Source: Acidithiobacillus marinus
Lineage (GTDB): Bacteria; Pseudomonadota; Gammaproteobacteria; Acidithiobacillales; Acidithiobacillaceae
Assembly (NCBI RefSeq): GCF_002847505.1
Contig: NZ_MXAV01000034.1
Span: 1-64,000 of the forward strand
Length of the DNA: 64,000 nucleotides
Direction of reading: 5' to 3'
The position numbers and the translations under genes are program-made. Positions 8,639-15,618 of this stretch are shown piece by piece; within the stretch, counting starts at the first letter, position 1, and the number at the start of each line of letters is the position of its first letter. The notes under the pieces were generated by a model. That model saw only the letters and a list, made by a program, of their open reading frames with translations, searched no databases and had not been told where the DNA came from.

Positions 8639-9042
8639 CAGCCGAGGTCCTCGTAAAGTTGAATGACACGATCAATGAAAATAAAAAAGAGCGGACTTTT
8701 GCGAATATCGTAAAGCATATGAATATGCGCAGAAATCGGACGAATACGATAAGTAAACGTATAGTAAAAATGCGTATCCATGGTTCCATCCTGAATACCT
8801 TGACGAAACCGGCCACGAAACAATCGGCTGGCAGTACAGGGCGCAACTTCGGTAAAAAAATTCCTACCCAGAACTTCTGAGACGCTGAGTCCGCTGAGAC
8901 GTGATTCTGCAGCATTGAAAATTTTTACCAGAGCATGATTGTCCAGGGCAATAATCCCAAAACCTTGACGATCAGCCATGGTCGCGGTGATTTGTTCAGG
9001 GTGGTTCAGGATCTCGTCGGCAACAAAATTTTTAGCGAACAT
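8638..9042 (-). CDS. pyp: Photoactive-yellow-protein-like PAS protein
   Basis: A 134-residue single PAS domain that aligns with Halorhodospira halophila PYP without gaps over residues 1-113 as I recall that sequence. Kept in register are Phe6, Asn43-Ala44-Ala45-Glu46, Gly51, Asn61-Phe62-Phe63, the chromophore attachment site APC69T, Gly77, Phe79, Gly82, Tyr94-Thr95-Phe96, Tyr98, Pro102 and His108-Met109. Differences at the chromophore pocket are Tyr42 to Phe, Thr50 to Ser and Arg52 to Leu. PYP binds p-coumarate as a thioester on Cys69 and senses blue light; the retained Cys and Glu46 support that here, while Phe42 and Leu52 would change colour or kinetics. The C terminus is about nine residues longer. 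ATG 9042 follows AAGGAAC. It heads an operon with orf104 and an acyl ligase, divergent from a LitR-like regulator. Confidence 0.85.
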   Translation of the reverse strand: MFAKNFVADEILNHPEQITATMADRQGFGIIALDNHALVKIFNAAESRLSGLSVSEVLGRNFFTEVAPCTASRLFRGRFRQGIQDGTMDTHFYYTFTYRIRPISAHIHMLYDIRKSPLFFIFIDRVIQLYEDLG

Positions 9043-9230
9043 TCACGTTCCTTGGACAAAATGAATCTGCCAGGAAGAGCGAATCCTGTACCCCCGTCTT
9101 GCCCTGATAGCGGATTGCCACCAGAATTCATATAAAGCATGGGCATCCCTGACTATTTGTGTGACCATGAAATAAAACAGTAAGCACAGGAATCTCTCTG
9201 GCAATGCTATAGTAGGTTACTGTTCAGGAT

Positions 9231-9257
9231 TCATATGTCAAGAAGACGTCATATACA
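9231..9257 (+). promoter_or_regulatory. Candidate LitR-type operator: direct repeat with 18-bp period
   Basis: TCATAT occurs at 9231-9236 and again at 9249-9254, exactly 18 bases apart, just upstream of the MerR-type gene. The second copy extends to TATACA (9252-9257). The spacing equals that of the PplR1 (class II LitR) box described in Pseudomonas putida, two hexamers of the T(G/A)TACA type separated by 12 bases. The first half (TATGTC) fits only partly. The site lies between the divergent pyp-like operon and the regulator, so it could serve autoregulation. Confidence 0.4.
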
Positions 9258-9271
9258 AAAAGGGAACATTG

Positions 9272-10183
9272 GTGGATATCAGTACGGATGAAGTAGATGC
9301 GCCGCAATTTCCGATCAGTGTGGTCGAGCAGGAAACCGGTATTTCCAAAGAGTTGTTACGGATGTGGGAACGGCGGTATGCCTTTCCGGTGCCTGGTCGT
9401 GATCTGACAGGAAACCGCTTGTACAGCCGTGCCCAGATCGACCGTTTGCACCAGATCAATCGGCTGCTGGCGGCAGGCTATCGGCCGGGGGCTGTAGTGG
9501 GTGCAGATGCCCAGAAAATCGAGAATCTGATTGCCGAAATTCCGGTGCCGTCAGCGGTCCCGCGAGAAGATCCGGAAGCTCTGGCCGAAGCCTTGGCGAT
9601 GCTTGCCTCGGACCGCCCGGAACGATTGTTGACTTACTTGCGTCGTCAGTTGCAGCAGGAAGGTCTTCCACGCTTTGTATTACAGGTTGCTGCGCCGTTG
9701 CTGCAGCGCGTTGCCCGCGCCCGGCTTACGGGAGAAATTCAGCCCTACCGGGAAGCCTGTCTTCAGGAGTTGTTGAGAGAATGTCTTTATGTGGCCACCA
9801 GTCAGCTTCCTGTCGGAGTGGCACGGTTGCGGGTTTTGCTGGCGAGTTTTCCCGGGGAGGGGCGTGCTCTGGAATTACAGATGACCCGGGCCTTGCTGAT
9901 GGGTGAGGGAGTAGATGTTCTGTATATCGGGCCTGAGCCAGAACTGGATGATCTTCTGGCGGCAGCAGAAGCCTGTCATGTGCAGGTCATTCATATGGCG
10001 ATATCGGCGGCGGCGGTCAATTCACAAAATCGTATCTACCTGAAGGAATTGCAAAAACGGATACCGTCTGATATTACCCTCTGGTTGGGAGGGAGTGGTT
10101 GTCTCGAGCTCGGCAGTGGCAGAGATGAATCCTGTTTTGTGCGCTTACAGGATATGTTGGAGGCAATACGGGAATGGTCCTGA
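9272..10183 (+). CDS. LitR/CarH-like MerR-family regulator with degenerate B12 domain
   Basis: A 303-residue transcription factor. GTG 9272 is preferred to TTG 9269 because AGGGA then sits six bases upstream. Residues 12-80 form a MerR winged-helix domain (VEQETGISKELLRMWERRYAFP, then NRLYSRAQIDRL); a four-helix middle and a cobalamin-type C-terminal fold follow (LLASFPGEGRALELQ, VLYIGPEPELDDLL, LWLGGSG). In light-sensing LitR/CarH proteins adenosyl-B12 is held by an Glu-His pair in the helical domain and the His of a GE-x-H motif; here these read Glu-Ala and GEGR, so both histidines are gone. That matches LitR proteins which do not bind B12 and act with a separate photoreceptor (LOV partners in Pseudomonas). 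The divergent PYP-like gene is the obvious candidate partner. Confidence 0.8.
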   Translation: MDISTDEVDAPQFPISVVEQETGISKELLRMWERRYAFPVPGRDLTGNRLYSRAQIDRLHQINRLLAAGYRPGAVVGADAQKIENLIAEIPVPSAVPREDPEALAEALAMLASDRPERLLTYLRRQLQQEGLPRFVLQVAAPLLQRVARARLTGEIQPYREACLQELLRECLYVATSQLPVGVARLRVLLASFPGEGRALELQMTRALLMGEGVDVLYIGPEPELDDLLAAAEACHVQVIHMAISAAAVNSQNRIYLKELQKRIPSDITLWLGGSGCLELGSGRDESCFVRLQDMLEAIREWS

Positions 10184-10221
10184 CCTCTTCACTGTGACCA
10201 GCTTTTGTTTAATACAAATGC

Positions 10222-10250
10222 TTGACAATGTTCAGGGCATGTTCTACATT
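10222..10250 (+). promoter_or_regulatory. Sigma-70 promoter of the orphan shdrA gene
   Basis: A perfect TTGACA at 10222-10227 and a TACATT at 10245-10250 are separated by 17 bases. Transcription would start near 10257, giving a leader of about 25 bases that contains AGGAG at 10271-10275 before the ATG. The good match suggests strong constitutive expression. Confidence 0.7.
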
Positions 10251-10281
10251 TTAACCATCAGTTGAATTTCAGGAGCGTGTC

Positions 10282-11337
10282 ATGGCGAATACCGATTCAG
10301 TACTGGTAGTTGGAGCTGGTCCAGCGGGTCTTTCTGCAGCAGCAACCATTGCATCTATGGGTAAAAAAGCAGTTATCGTCGAAAAAGAAGATGTCTTGGG
10401 CGGGGCACCCATCATATCAGGATATGCCCGCTTGGTGCCTTCCGGCGAATGGGCTAAGGATGCTATCGGCCGTATGGTTAGCAGAGTGACAGGTAACAAA
10501 AATGTTTCTATCCATACCTCTACTAAAGTGACTGATTTCAGTGGAGAACCCGGTCAATTTACTGCAACTTTGAGTTCTGGCGAAAAAGTGGAAACCGGCG
10601 CCGTGGTTCTCGCCACAGGGTTTACGCACTTTGATTCCATCAATAAACCCGAATGGGGATTTGGCACTTACGAAGACGTATTGACCACAACCCAAATGGA
10701 GCAAATGGTGGCCACCGGGCAAATTCGTTGTCCATCAGATGGACGCGTCCCTGAAAGAGTCGCCATTTTGTTGTGCGTGGGTTCTCGTGATCGACAAATC
10801 GGCAGAGAGTGGTGTTCCAAGATCTGTTGTACGGTTTCCACCAACTTAGCAATGGAAATCAAGGAAATATCACCTACTACCGATGTATTCATTTATTACA
10901 TGGATATTCGTACCTTTGGATTGTACGAAGACAAGTTTTACTGGAAGAGCCAAGAAGAGTTCAAAACCAAATTTGTGAAAGCGCGCATTGCTGAAGTAAC
11001 CAAATCTCCTGATGGTCGTTTGTTGGTTAAGGGCGAAGATACACTGGTCAAAAGACCCATTGTTATTCCCATGGATCTGGTGGTGCATGCCATTGGTATG
11101 GATCCCAATGCACTGAATCCAGAAATTTCCAAGGTTTTTGGTGTTGCTCTAGAAAAACACGGGTTCATTGATCGAGCAGAACAATACACCAATACCCAGG
11201 GAACAACACGAAGAGGCATTTATGTCTGTGGTGCGGCAACGGGTCCGGAGACTATTGATGACTCCATGGCTCAAGGACAATCAGCTGGAGCTCGCTCAGT
11301 GGCCGATCTTTATCAGCTTTTATCTGCCTCTGCTTGA
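10282..11337 (+). CDS. sHdrA-type FAD oxidoreductase (orphan copy)
   Basis: A 351-residue flavoprotein closely resembling HdrA of the sulfur-oxidising heterodisulfide-reductase-like (sHdr) pathway, which oxidises sulfane sulfur in the cytoplasm of Acidithiobacillus and relatives. Residues 7-40 form the FAD-binding Rossmann motif (VLVVGAGPAGLSAAAT, then VEKEDVLGGA). The cysteine cluster REWCSKICC near residue 177 and the second dinucleotide motif YVCGAATGPETIDDSMAQG near residue 315 are typical. Length matches sHdrA (about 350), so it is complete. The usual partners hdrC1, hdrB1, hyp, hdrC2, hdrB2 are absent on both sides. AT-rich codon use differs from the GC-rich flanking genes, hinting at separate acquisition or a different expression class. 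It is monocistronic with its own promoter. Confidence 0.85.
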   Translation: MANTDSVLVVGAGPAGLSAAATIASMGKKAVIVEKEDVLGGAPIISGYARLVPSGEWAKDAIGRMVSRVTGNKNVSIHTSTKVTDFSGEPGQFTATLSSGEKVETGAVVLATGFTHFDSINKPEWGFGTYEDVLTTTQMEQMVATGQIRCPSDGRVPERVAILLCVGSRDRQIGREWCSKICCTVSTNLAMEIKEISPTTDVFIYYMDIRTFGLYEDKFYWKSQEEFKTKFVKARIAEVTKSPDGRLLVKGEDTLVKRPIVIPMDLVVHAIGMDPNALNPEISKVFGVALEKHGFIDRAEQYTNTQGTTRRGIYVCGAATGPETIDDSMAQGQSAGARSVADLYQLLSASA

Positions 11338-11375
11338 TCCATTGATTATGAAGTACGTATTGTAGTTTCTGGTGG

Positions 11376-11385
11376 CCTTGAGGGA
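11376..11385. repeat. Target-site duplication, left of IS copy 1
   Basis: CCTTGAGGGA, repeated exactly at 13432-13441 on the other side of the insertion sequence. The 10-bp length fits the ISAs1 family. Confidence 0.9.
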
Positions 11386-13431
11386 CAGGGCTCCGTCAAG
11401 CTCGCCAGATATAGTAGCAGAGGTTTTCGCCACTGATTTTAATGGTGGTTTGAAGGGGCTATAGTTGGTGGAAATGCGGCATTTTCAGGCGATTTTGGGT
11501 GCAGAATCGTGAATGGGGTGGCTGACGGACGCAGCTCGCCCTCCGGAGCTATTCTCGGATAGGTAAACCCCGTGGTGGCGCCTCAGTATCCGAGTTGGCG
11601 GAGCGTTTTGTGCGCGCTGGCGGCGAAATCCCGGCACGCTTTGGCGATATTCTTGACGCCAGTGAGACGCATAATGCTCATGGCCAGTTCGCGCAAGGTC
11701 GCCATCATATGGGGACCGTTCTGGGTACGGACTTGGGAGAGGTCCTCGTGGAAAGTCACATCGCGGACATGATGGTTCCGGTTTTCAATTTCCCAGTGAC
11801 CACGGGCCAAGCCCAACAGATTTTCGGGCGTGGCACGATCCGGGGTCAGGCTGGTGAGTCCGAAGGCATAATCATCCCGAATCGTGCCCTCTTTGCTGTT
11901 GATGGTGGAGCGTTGGATCAGGAAAGCTTGTCCGACATGCGGAAAATGGAGGCCGGTTGCCCGGGTGGCGACGATGATTTTGCGGTATTCAAAGCGGCCA
12001 TGCCCGACCTCTGTGGTTTCAGCGTTGAGGGGGAAAATCGCCCCAAGGGAGGCACGTCAGACGGTCGCGGAGTTTTCGTTGATTGCCTTTGACGGCGGTG
12101 AAGAGATAATCGGCTTTCTTGTCTTCGACGAGGAAGCGGGCGGTCTCCCGCTGGGTATGCAGGGCATCGGCGGTGACGACCTTGCCCGCGATGTTGACGT
12201 CCTGGAGCAGGTTGCGCAGTTCTGGAATTTCGTTGGTTTTCCGGGCGATTTCTTTTTGCGCGATGGTGGCCCCCTGTCCATGCAGGAACGCGCTGAGCAG
12301 ATGCACCTGAGCGCCGTCTGCGCGTGCGGCCCCTTTGAGGACTTTGCCATCGACGGCCACCGCTTCAAAGCCCGCCGTACCCAGTAGCCAGGCGCCGATC
12401 GCCGCATCCAGCGCCTCCACATCGGCCCCTTGCAAGACGCGCCGGATGGTCGGTTCGGAGGGGGCGAGGTAGCGCTTGGTTTTGGGATCGAATCGGGCGC
12501 GGATGCGCTTCAATTGAGCCTGGGTCAAGCGACCGCCCCACTCGGCGATGGCGGCATAACTTTCGGCCCGCGTCAGGACAGCGGCCACGGCCACCGTCAG
12601 GATGGCCGGGAGGGGATGCTGCTTGCCTAGTTTGCTGCGGGTATCGGGAAGGCGGAAAAAGATTTGGCGCAAGCCTTCCATTTGCGCGTCGCTCAACGTC
12701 ACGGTTTGCATGGGGGTATGGGTCCATTCGAGTTGGGGCTGCGGCTGGGCCAACCAGGCCCGCGCCTGTGGATGGAGAGGAAAGAGCAGAAGACGTTTAG
12801 GTTGGCCGTGGTGGACATAGCCACCACCGGGACGGCGGGCGAAGCCCTTGGTTCCGCCGACATCCACCCAGTTGGCGGCCCGGTAGCAGGCACCGGTAAA
12901 ACGGGGGGATTCCACAAAGGTCTCAGCCAGCACGATGGGATGCCCATAGACGGATTGCCAGTCCGCAGAGAGCCTGTGCAGGTTCAGCGCCAGAATACGG
13001 GACGCCAGATTCGGGAAGGATTCTCCGGGCAGGATCAGAAAACGGGCATTGTTGGCGATGAGATGCAAGCGCTGGCGGCGCAAGATCCAGGACCAGCCGA
13101 TCCACCGATCCCGCGCCTGGCATTGAAAAGCGGCGGCATGCCAGCCCAGTAACGCTACCCAGCGACCATCGAGCGTAGCCACATAGCGCAGGTTACGGCC
13201 CGCCAAGGTGCGAAAGCCCCGGTAGTGATACGTTTGCATCAGCGTATTCCAGCGTTCCCGCTCCGTGGGCAGGATGGGTCGCACCTGAACACGGTGCAGG
13301 CTGGCTTGCTGGTTTTCGGTGAGAGTTGGGACTTCCATGCGGCAAAAGTTACCGCATTCATCCTGAGAAGTCCAGAAAAACCCTTTGTGCTACTCCATCA
13401 GCAGCTTAGATGGAAGGTTGACAGGGCCCTG
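11386..13431 (-). mobile_element. ISAs1-family insertion sequence with DUF4338 domain, copy 1 (2046 bp)
   Basis: A complete insertion sequence bounded by imperfect inverted repeats (CAGGGCTCCGTCAAG at the left end in this orientation, CAGGGCCCTGTCAACC reading inward from 13431) and flanked by a 10-bp direct duplication. It encodes one frameshifted transposase on the minus strand. The element landed between shdrA and the hairpin that must have been its terminator (13436-13462). The second copy at 36209-38255 is 2047 bp and lies in the opposite orientation; the single extra base there is a C near 36952. At 2.05 kb the element is longer than usual ISAs1 members (about 1.2-1.5 kb) because of the extra N-terminal domain. 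Confidence 0.93.
11583..13338 (-). pseudogene. DUF4338 (DruA-like)-ISAs1 transposase fusion, frameshifted, copy 1
   Basis: A transposase of about 585 residues in two frames. Residues 1-230 match DUF4338, the domain of Druantia protein DruA (YHYRGFRTLAGRNLRYV, RDRWIGW, NARFLILP, ANWVDVGGTKGFARR). From about residue 245 it is an ISAs1-type DDE transposase (KLGKQHPLPAILTVAVAAVL, VAVDGKVLKGAARADG, HLLSAF, VTADALHTQ, KGNQRKL). The first frame stops at 12019; a +1 shift at the five-base run 12029-12033 (CCCCC on the coding strand) leads into the second frame ending at 11583, which contains GHWEIENRNHHVRDV, the block with the catalytic Glu. The same run is found in copy 2, so it is either an ancestral mutation or a programmed +1 frameshift at a CCC-C site. 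I list it as a broken gene because the single frame lacks the last catalytic residue. Confidence 0.85.
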
Positions 13432-13441
13432 CCTTGAGGGA
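13432..13441. repeat. Target-site duplication, right of IS copy 1
   Basis: CCTTGAGGGA, the partner of 11376-11385. Part of it forms the first arm of the terminator hairpin that follows. Confidence 0.9.
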
Positions 13442-13462
13442 TGCTATGCATCCCTCTTTTTT
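13436..13462 (+). terminator. Intrinsic terminator, originally that of shdrA
   Basis: A perfect nine-base stem (GAGGGATGC / GCATCCCTC) with a TAT loop and six T residues. Insertion-sequence copy 1 landed at its foot and now separates it by 2 kb from the shdrA gene it presumably served. Confidence 0.85.
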
Positions 13463-13466
13463 GCTG

Positions 13467-13481
13467 TATAACGGTTATAAT
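13467..13481 (+). promoter_or_regulatory. Palindrome overlapping a TATAAT box ahead of the second DUF3833 gene
   Basis: TATAAC-g-GTTATA (13467-13479) is a perfect inverted repeat that overlaps a consensus -10 hexamer TATAAT at 13476-13481. No good -35 is seen 17 bases upstream, where the terminator tail lies, so the promoter may need an activator or be repressed from this site. TGTATA at 13465-13470 also resembles a LitR half site, but no partner hexamer stands 18 bases away. Confidence 0.4.
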
Positions 13482-13516
13482 TTTGTGGGCACTCTTATTC
13501 GATAGACAGGCGCGTC

Positions 13517-14071
13517 ATGAAAAAATACGCATCAACCCTACCCGTGTTTCAGCTCCATCAATTTTTTAATGGCCCTTCTGTAGCAACGGGCATATTCCAG
13601 GATCGCTCCGGTAAGGTGGTCAACCGCTTTATCATGCACTTGCTGGGCACCTGGCAGAGCGAATCGGTTGGCTCACTCAGTGAAAAATTTCTATTTCTGG
13701 ATAATAACGGTAAAGCGACACATGCAGACCGTCTGTGGCAGTTGCAAGTCACGGGAGGGCATACCTTTGCCGCTACGGCACAAGGTTCTGCGGGTGATAT
13801 TGTGGGTGTTGCCCAAGGGGAAGCCGAGGGATTTGCCATGCGCTGGCGTTATACGTTGCGTCAGCCTGTGGGGAAGCGTTTTTTTAACTTGCGTGTGGAT
13901 GACTGGATGTATCTGATTGATAAAGATCACGTCATTAATCGTAGTAAAATGCGGTTTTGGGGGTTTTTCGTAGGAGATGTCAGTATTGAAATTCATCGTT
14001 TGGCAGATACAGCGGAAAATCGCGAGGCTATGATGCAGCTGCCCCGCCTGGGCGATCCGGTACCCGTATGA
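13517..14071 (+). CDS. DUF3833 family protein, soluble paralogue
   Basis: A 184-residue second DUF3833 protein. It shares the blocks of the lipoprotein at 4969-5559 (HQFFNGPSVATGIFQDRSGKVVNRF, LLGTWQ, RWRYTLRQPVGK, VDDWMYLIDKD) but has neither signal peptide nor lipobox, beginning MKKYASTLPVFQLHQFF, so it should stay in the cytoplasm. The stop overlaps the following SDR gene by four bases (ATGA). DUF3833-SDR pairs recur in DUF1365/cfa clusters of other proteobacteria, suggesting that this pair and the operon at 471-5559 form one functional set now split by other genes. Function unknown. Confidence 0.82.
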   Translation: MKKYASTLPVFQLHQFFNGPSVATGIFQDRSGKVVNRFIMHLLGTWQSESVGSLSEKFLFLDNNGKATHADRLWQLQVTGGHTFAATAQGSAGDIVGVAQGEAEGFAMRWRYTLRQPVGKRFFNLRVDDWMYLIDKDHVINRSKMRFWGFFVGDVSIEIHRLADTAENREAMMQLPRLGDPVPV

Positions 14072-14829
14072 GTAGCTACTGGCAAGGAAAACGTTGTTGG
14101 CTCATCGGTGCCAGTACCGGTATTGGCGCGGCTTGTGCAAAGGCCCTAGATGACCAGGGAGCAAAAATTGCTCTGACGGCGCGTAATCCCGACAAACTCG
14201 AACAACTCGCCAGCCAGCTGGGCAATGAGCCCCTGATCTGCCCCGCTGATGTGACCCAAACAGAGCAGCTACAAAAAGCCTATACAGTCATTAAACAGCA
14301 CTGGGGCGGCCTGGATCTCCTGCTGTTTCTGGCTGGGACTTATCAGGCAGCACGGAGCTGGGATCTGGATCCGACCTTGGCAAGACAGGCTATGACGACC
14401 AATTATCTGGGGGCCGTGGACGCGGTGCACGCAGTGCTTGGGGATTTACTGACAGCAGGGCAGGGGCAGATTGTCCTGACTTCCAGTGTTGCCGGTCTGC
14501 GGGGGCTGCCACAGTCTCTTTACTACGGACCGAGCAAGGCCGCATTGACCCATCTTGCCGAAGTGCTCCATCTTGACCTTGAAGACAAAGGTATCAAGGT
14601 TCAGGTGATTCACCCCGGTTTTGTCGCCACCCCGCTGACAGCCCATAATGATTTTCCTATGCCCAATCTGATCAGCCCCGAGCAAGCGGCCAGGGAAATT
14701 TTGCGAGGAATGCAAGGGAATCATTTTGAAATACATTTTCCCCGCGCTTTTACCCGTAAACTTAAATTGCTGCGTTGTCTGCCCTATCGTTGGTATTTTT
14801 CTTTGGTGCATCGTTCCACAGGTTTATAA
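14068..14829 (+). CDS. Short-chain dehydrogenase/reductase
   Basis: A 253-residue classical SDR. The NAD(P)-binding motif GASTGIGAA lies near residue 15, the NAG-equivalent reads LAGTY near residue 90, and the catalytic Ser-Tyr-Lys are present (LTSSVAGL, then YYGPSKAAL near residue 150). ARNPDK near residue 40 suggests NADPH preference. The C-terminal tail is basic and aromatic (PRAFTRKLKLLRCLPYRWYF), as in SDRs that sit on membranes and handle lipid substrates. It is translationally coupled to the upstream DUF3833 gene, and its stop faces the convergent SDR gene one base away. Confidence 0.85.
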   Translation: MSSYWQGKRCWLIGASTGIGAACAKALDDQGAKIALTARNPDKLEQLASQLGNEPLICPADVTQTEQLQKAYTVIKQHWGGLDLLLFLAGTYQAARSWDLDPTLARQAMTTNYLGAVDAVHAVLGDLLTAGQGQIVLTSSVAGLRGLPQSLYYGPSKAALTHLAEVLHLDLEDKGIKVQVIHPGFVATPLTAHNDFPMPNLISPEQAAREILRGMQGNHFEIHFPRAFTRKLKLLRCLPYRWYFSLVHRSTGL

Positions 14830-14830
14830 C

Positions 14831-15565
14831 TCAGCTCGTCACCAAAGGACGAATAGCAGTAAAGCCCGCATCCACAGATAATATTTGTCCGGTCATTTGG
14901 CGCTGCTGCAGTAAAAAAATAATCGCTTCAGCCACCAGGGCCGGATCAATTAATTCCCCGAGAGGATATTGTCGTTGCGCCATTTCCCGGGCCTGAGTGT
15001 TTCTTAAAATATGGCTTGCTGCCGGGCTATCCATCAGTCCGGAACGCACCGCATTAATACGAATAGCGTCGCGGGCATGGGTGGCTGCAGCTGCCATAAC
15101 CAGAGATTCAAGCCCGCCTTTGGCGGCAGCTACCGCCTCATGAAAAGCAACGCCAATATCGGCTACTACAGAAGATACGAAAACGGCATTACCTGCCGTA
15201 TGATTTTTCCGCAGGATAGCCACGAAAGCCTTGAGCATAAAAAAAGCAGAATCCAGATTCGCCGCCAGGCAATGTCGATATTGGGTCTCAGAAGTCTGGC
15301 CCAGACCAGCCAGTAGAAATGAGCCAGCAAGATGCACAAGGCACTCCGGCACTTCGTTTCGCTCCTTGAAAAACTGCATGACCGTATCTACTCCGGCCAT
15401 ACTTGAAACATCGGCCTGGAGTCGGGTGATGTCTGCGGTTTCTGGCGGGATGAAATCTTCTTTGCGGCTCACCGCCAATATTCGCCATTCATGTTTTGCT
15501 GCTAACGGTATGAACACATTAGCCAAGGCGCCGGAAGCACCTGTCACGATCATCCAGGGTTGCAT
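14831..15565 (-). CDS. SDR-family protein with altered catalytic tyrosine
   Basis: A 244-residue protein with SDR fold features: an N-terminal VTGASGALA nucleotide motif, an LAGSF block near residue 82, a Ser block VFVSSVVAD near residue 137, and a typical C-terminal GQILSVDAGF. At the active site the usual Tyr-x3-Lys reads V-A-A-A-K (HEAVAAAKGG), so the catalytic Tyr appears to be replaced by Val while Lys is kept. It may be non-enzymatic, use another residue, or act on an unusual substrate. GGAGG lies eight bases before ATG 15565. The leader contains a palindrome at 15580-15595. Confidence 0.75.
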   Translation of the reverse strand: MQPWMIVTGASGALANVFIPLAAKHEWRILAVSRKEDFIPPETADITRLQADVSSMAGVDTVMQFFKERNEVPECLVHLAGSFLLAGLGQTSETQYRHCLAANLDSAFFMLKAFVAILRKNHTAGNAVFVSSVVADIGVAFHEAVAAAKGGLESLVMAAAATHARDAIRINAVRSGLMDSPAASHILRNTQAREMAQRQYPLGELIDPALVAEAIIFLLQQRQMTGQILSVDAGFTAIRPLVTS

Positions 15566-15579
15566 GGACTCCTCCCATC

Positions 15580-15595
15580 ATTAATGGTCATTAAT
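15580..15595. promoter_or_regulatory. Palindromic candidate operator upstream of the SDR gene
   Basis: ATTAATG-GT-CATTAAT is a perfect 7-2-7 inverted repeat only 15 bases upstream of the SDR start on the minus strand, where a repressor would block early transcription or initiation. The cognate regulator is unknown. Confidence 0.45.
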
Positions 15596-15618
15596 TTCTG
15601 GCGAAAAAGTCATTTAGT

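Noticed and set aside
11583-13338. A Druantia defence system, because of the DruA-like domain
   Set aside because: The domain is fused to a transposase inside an element with inverted repeats, and no druB-druE genes are near.
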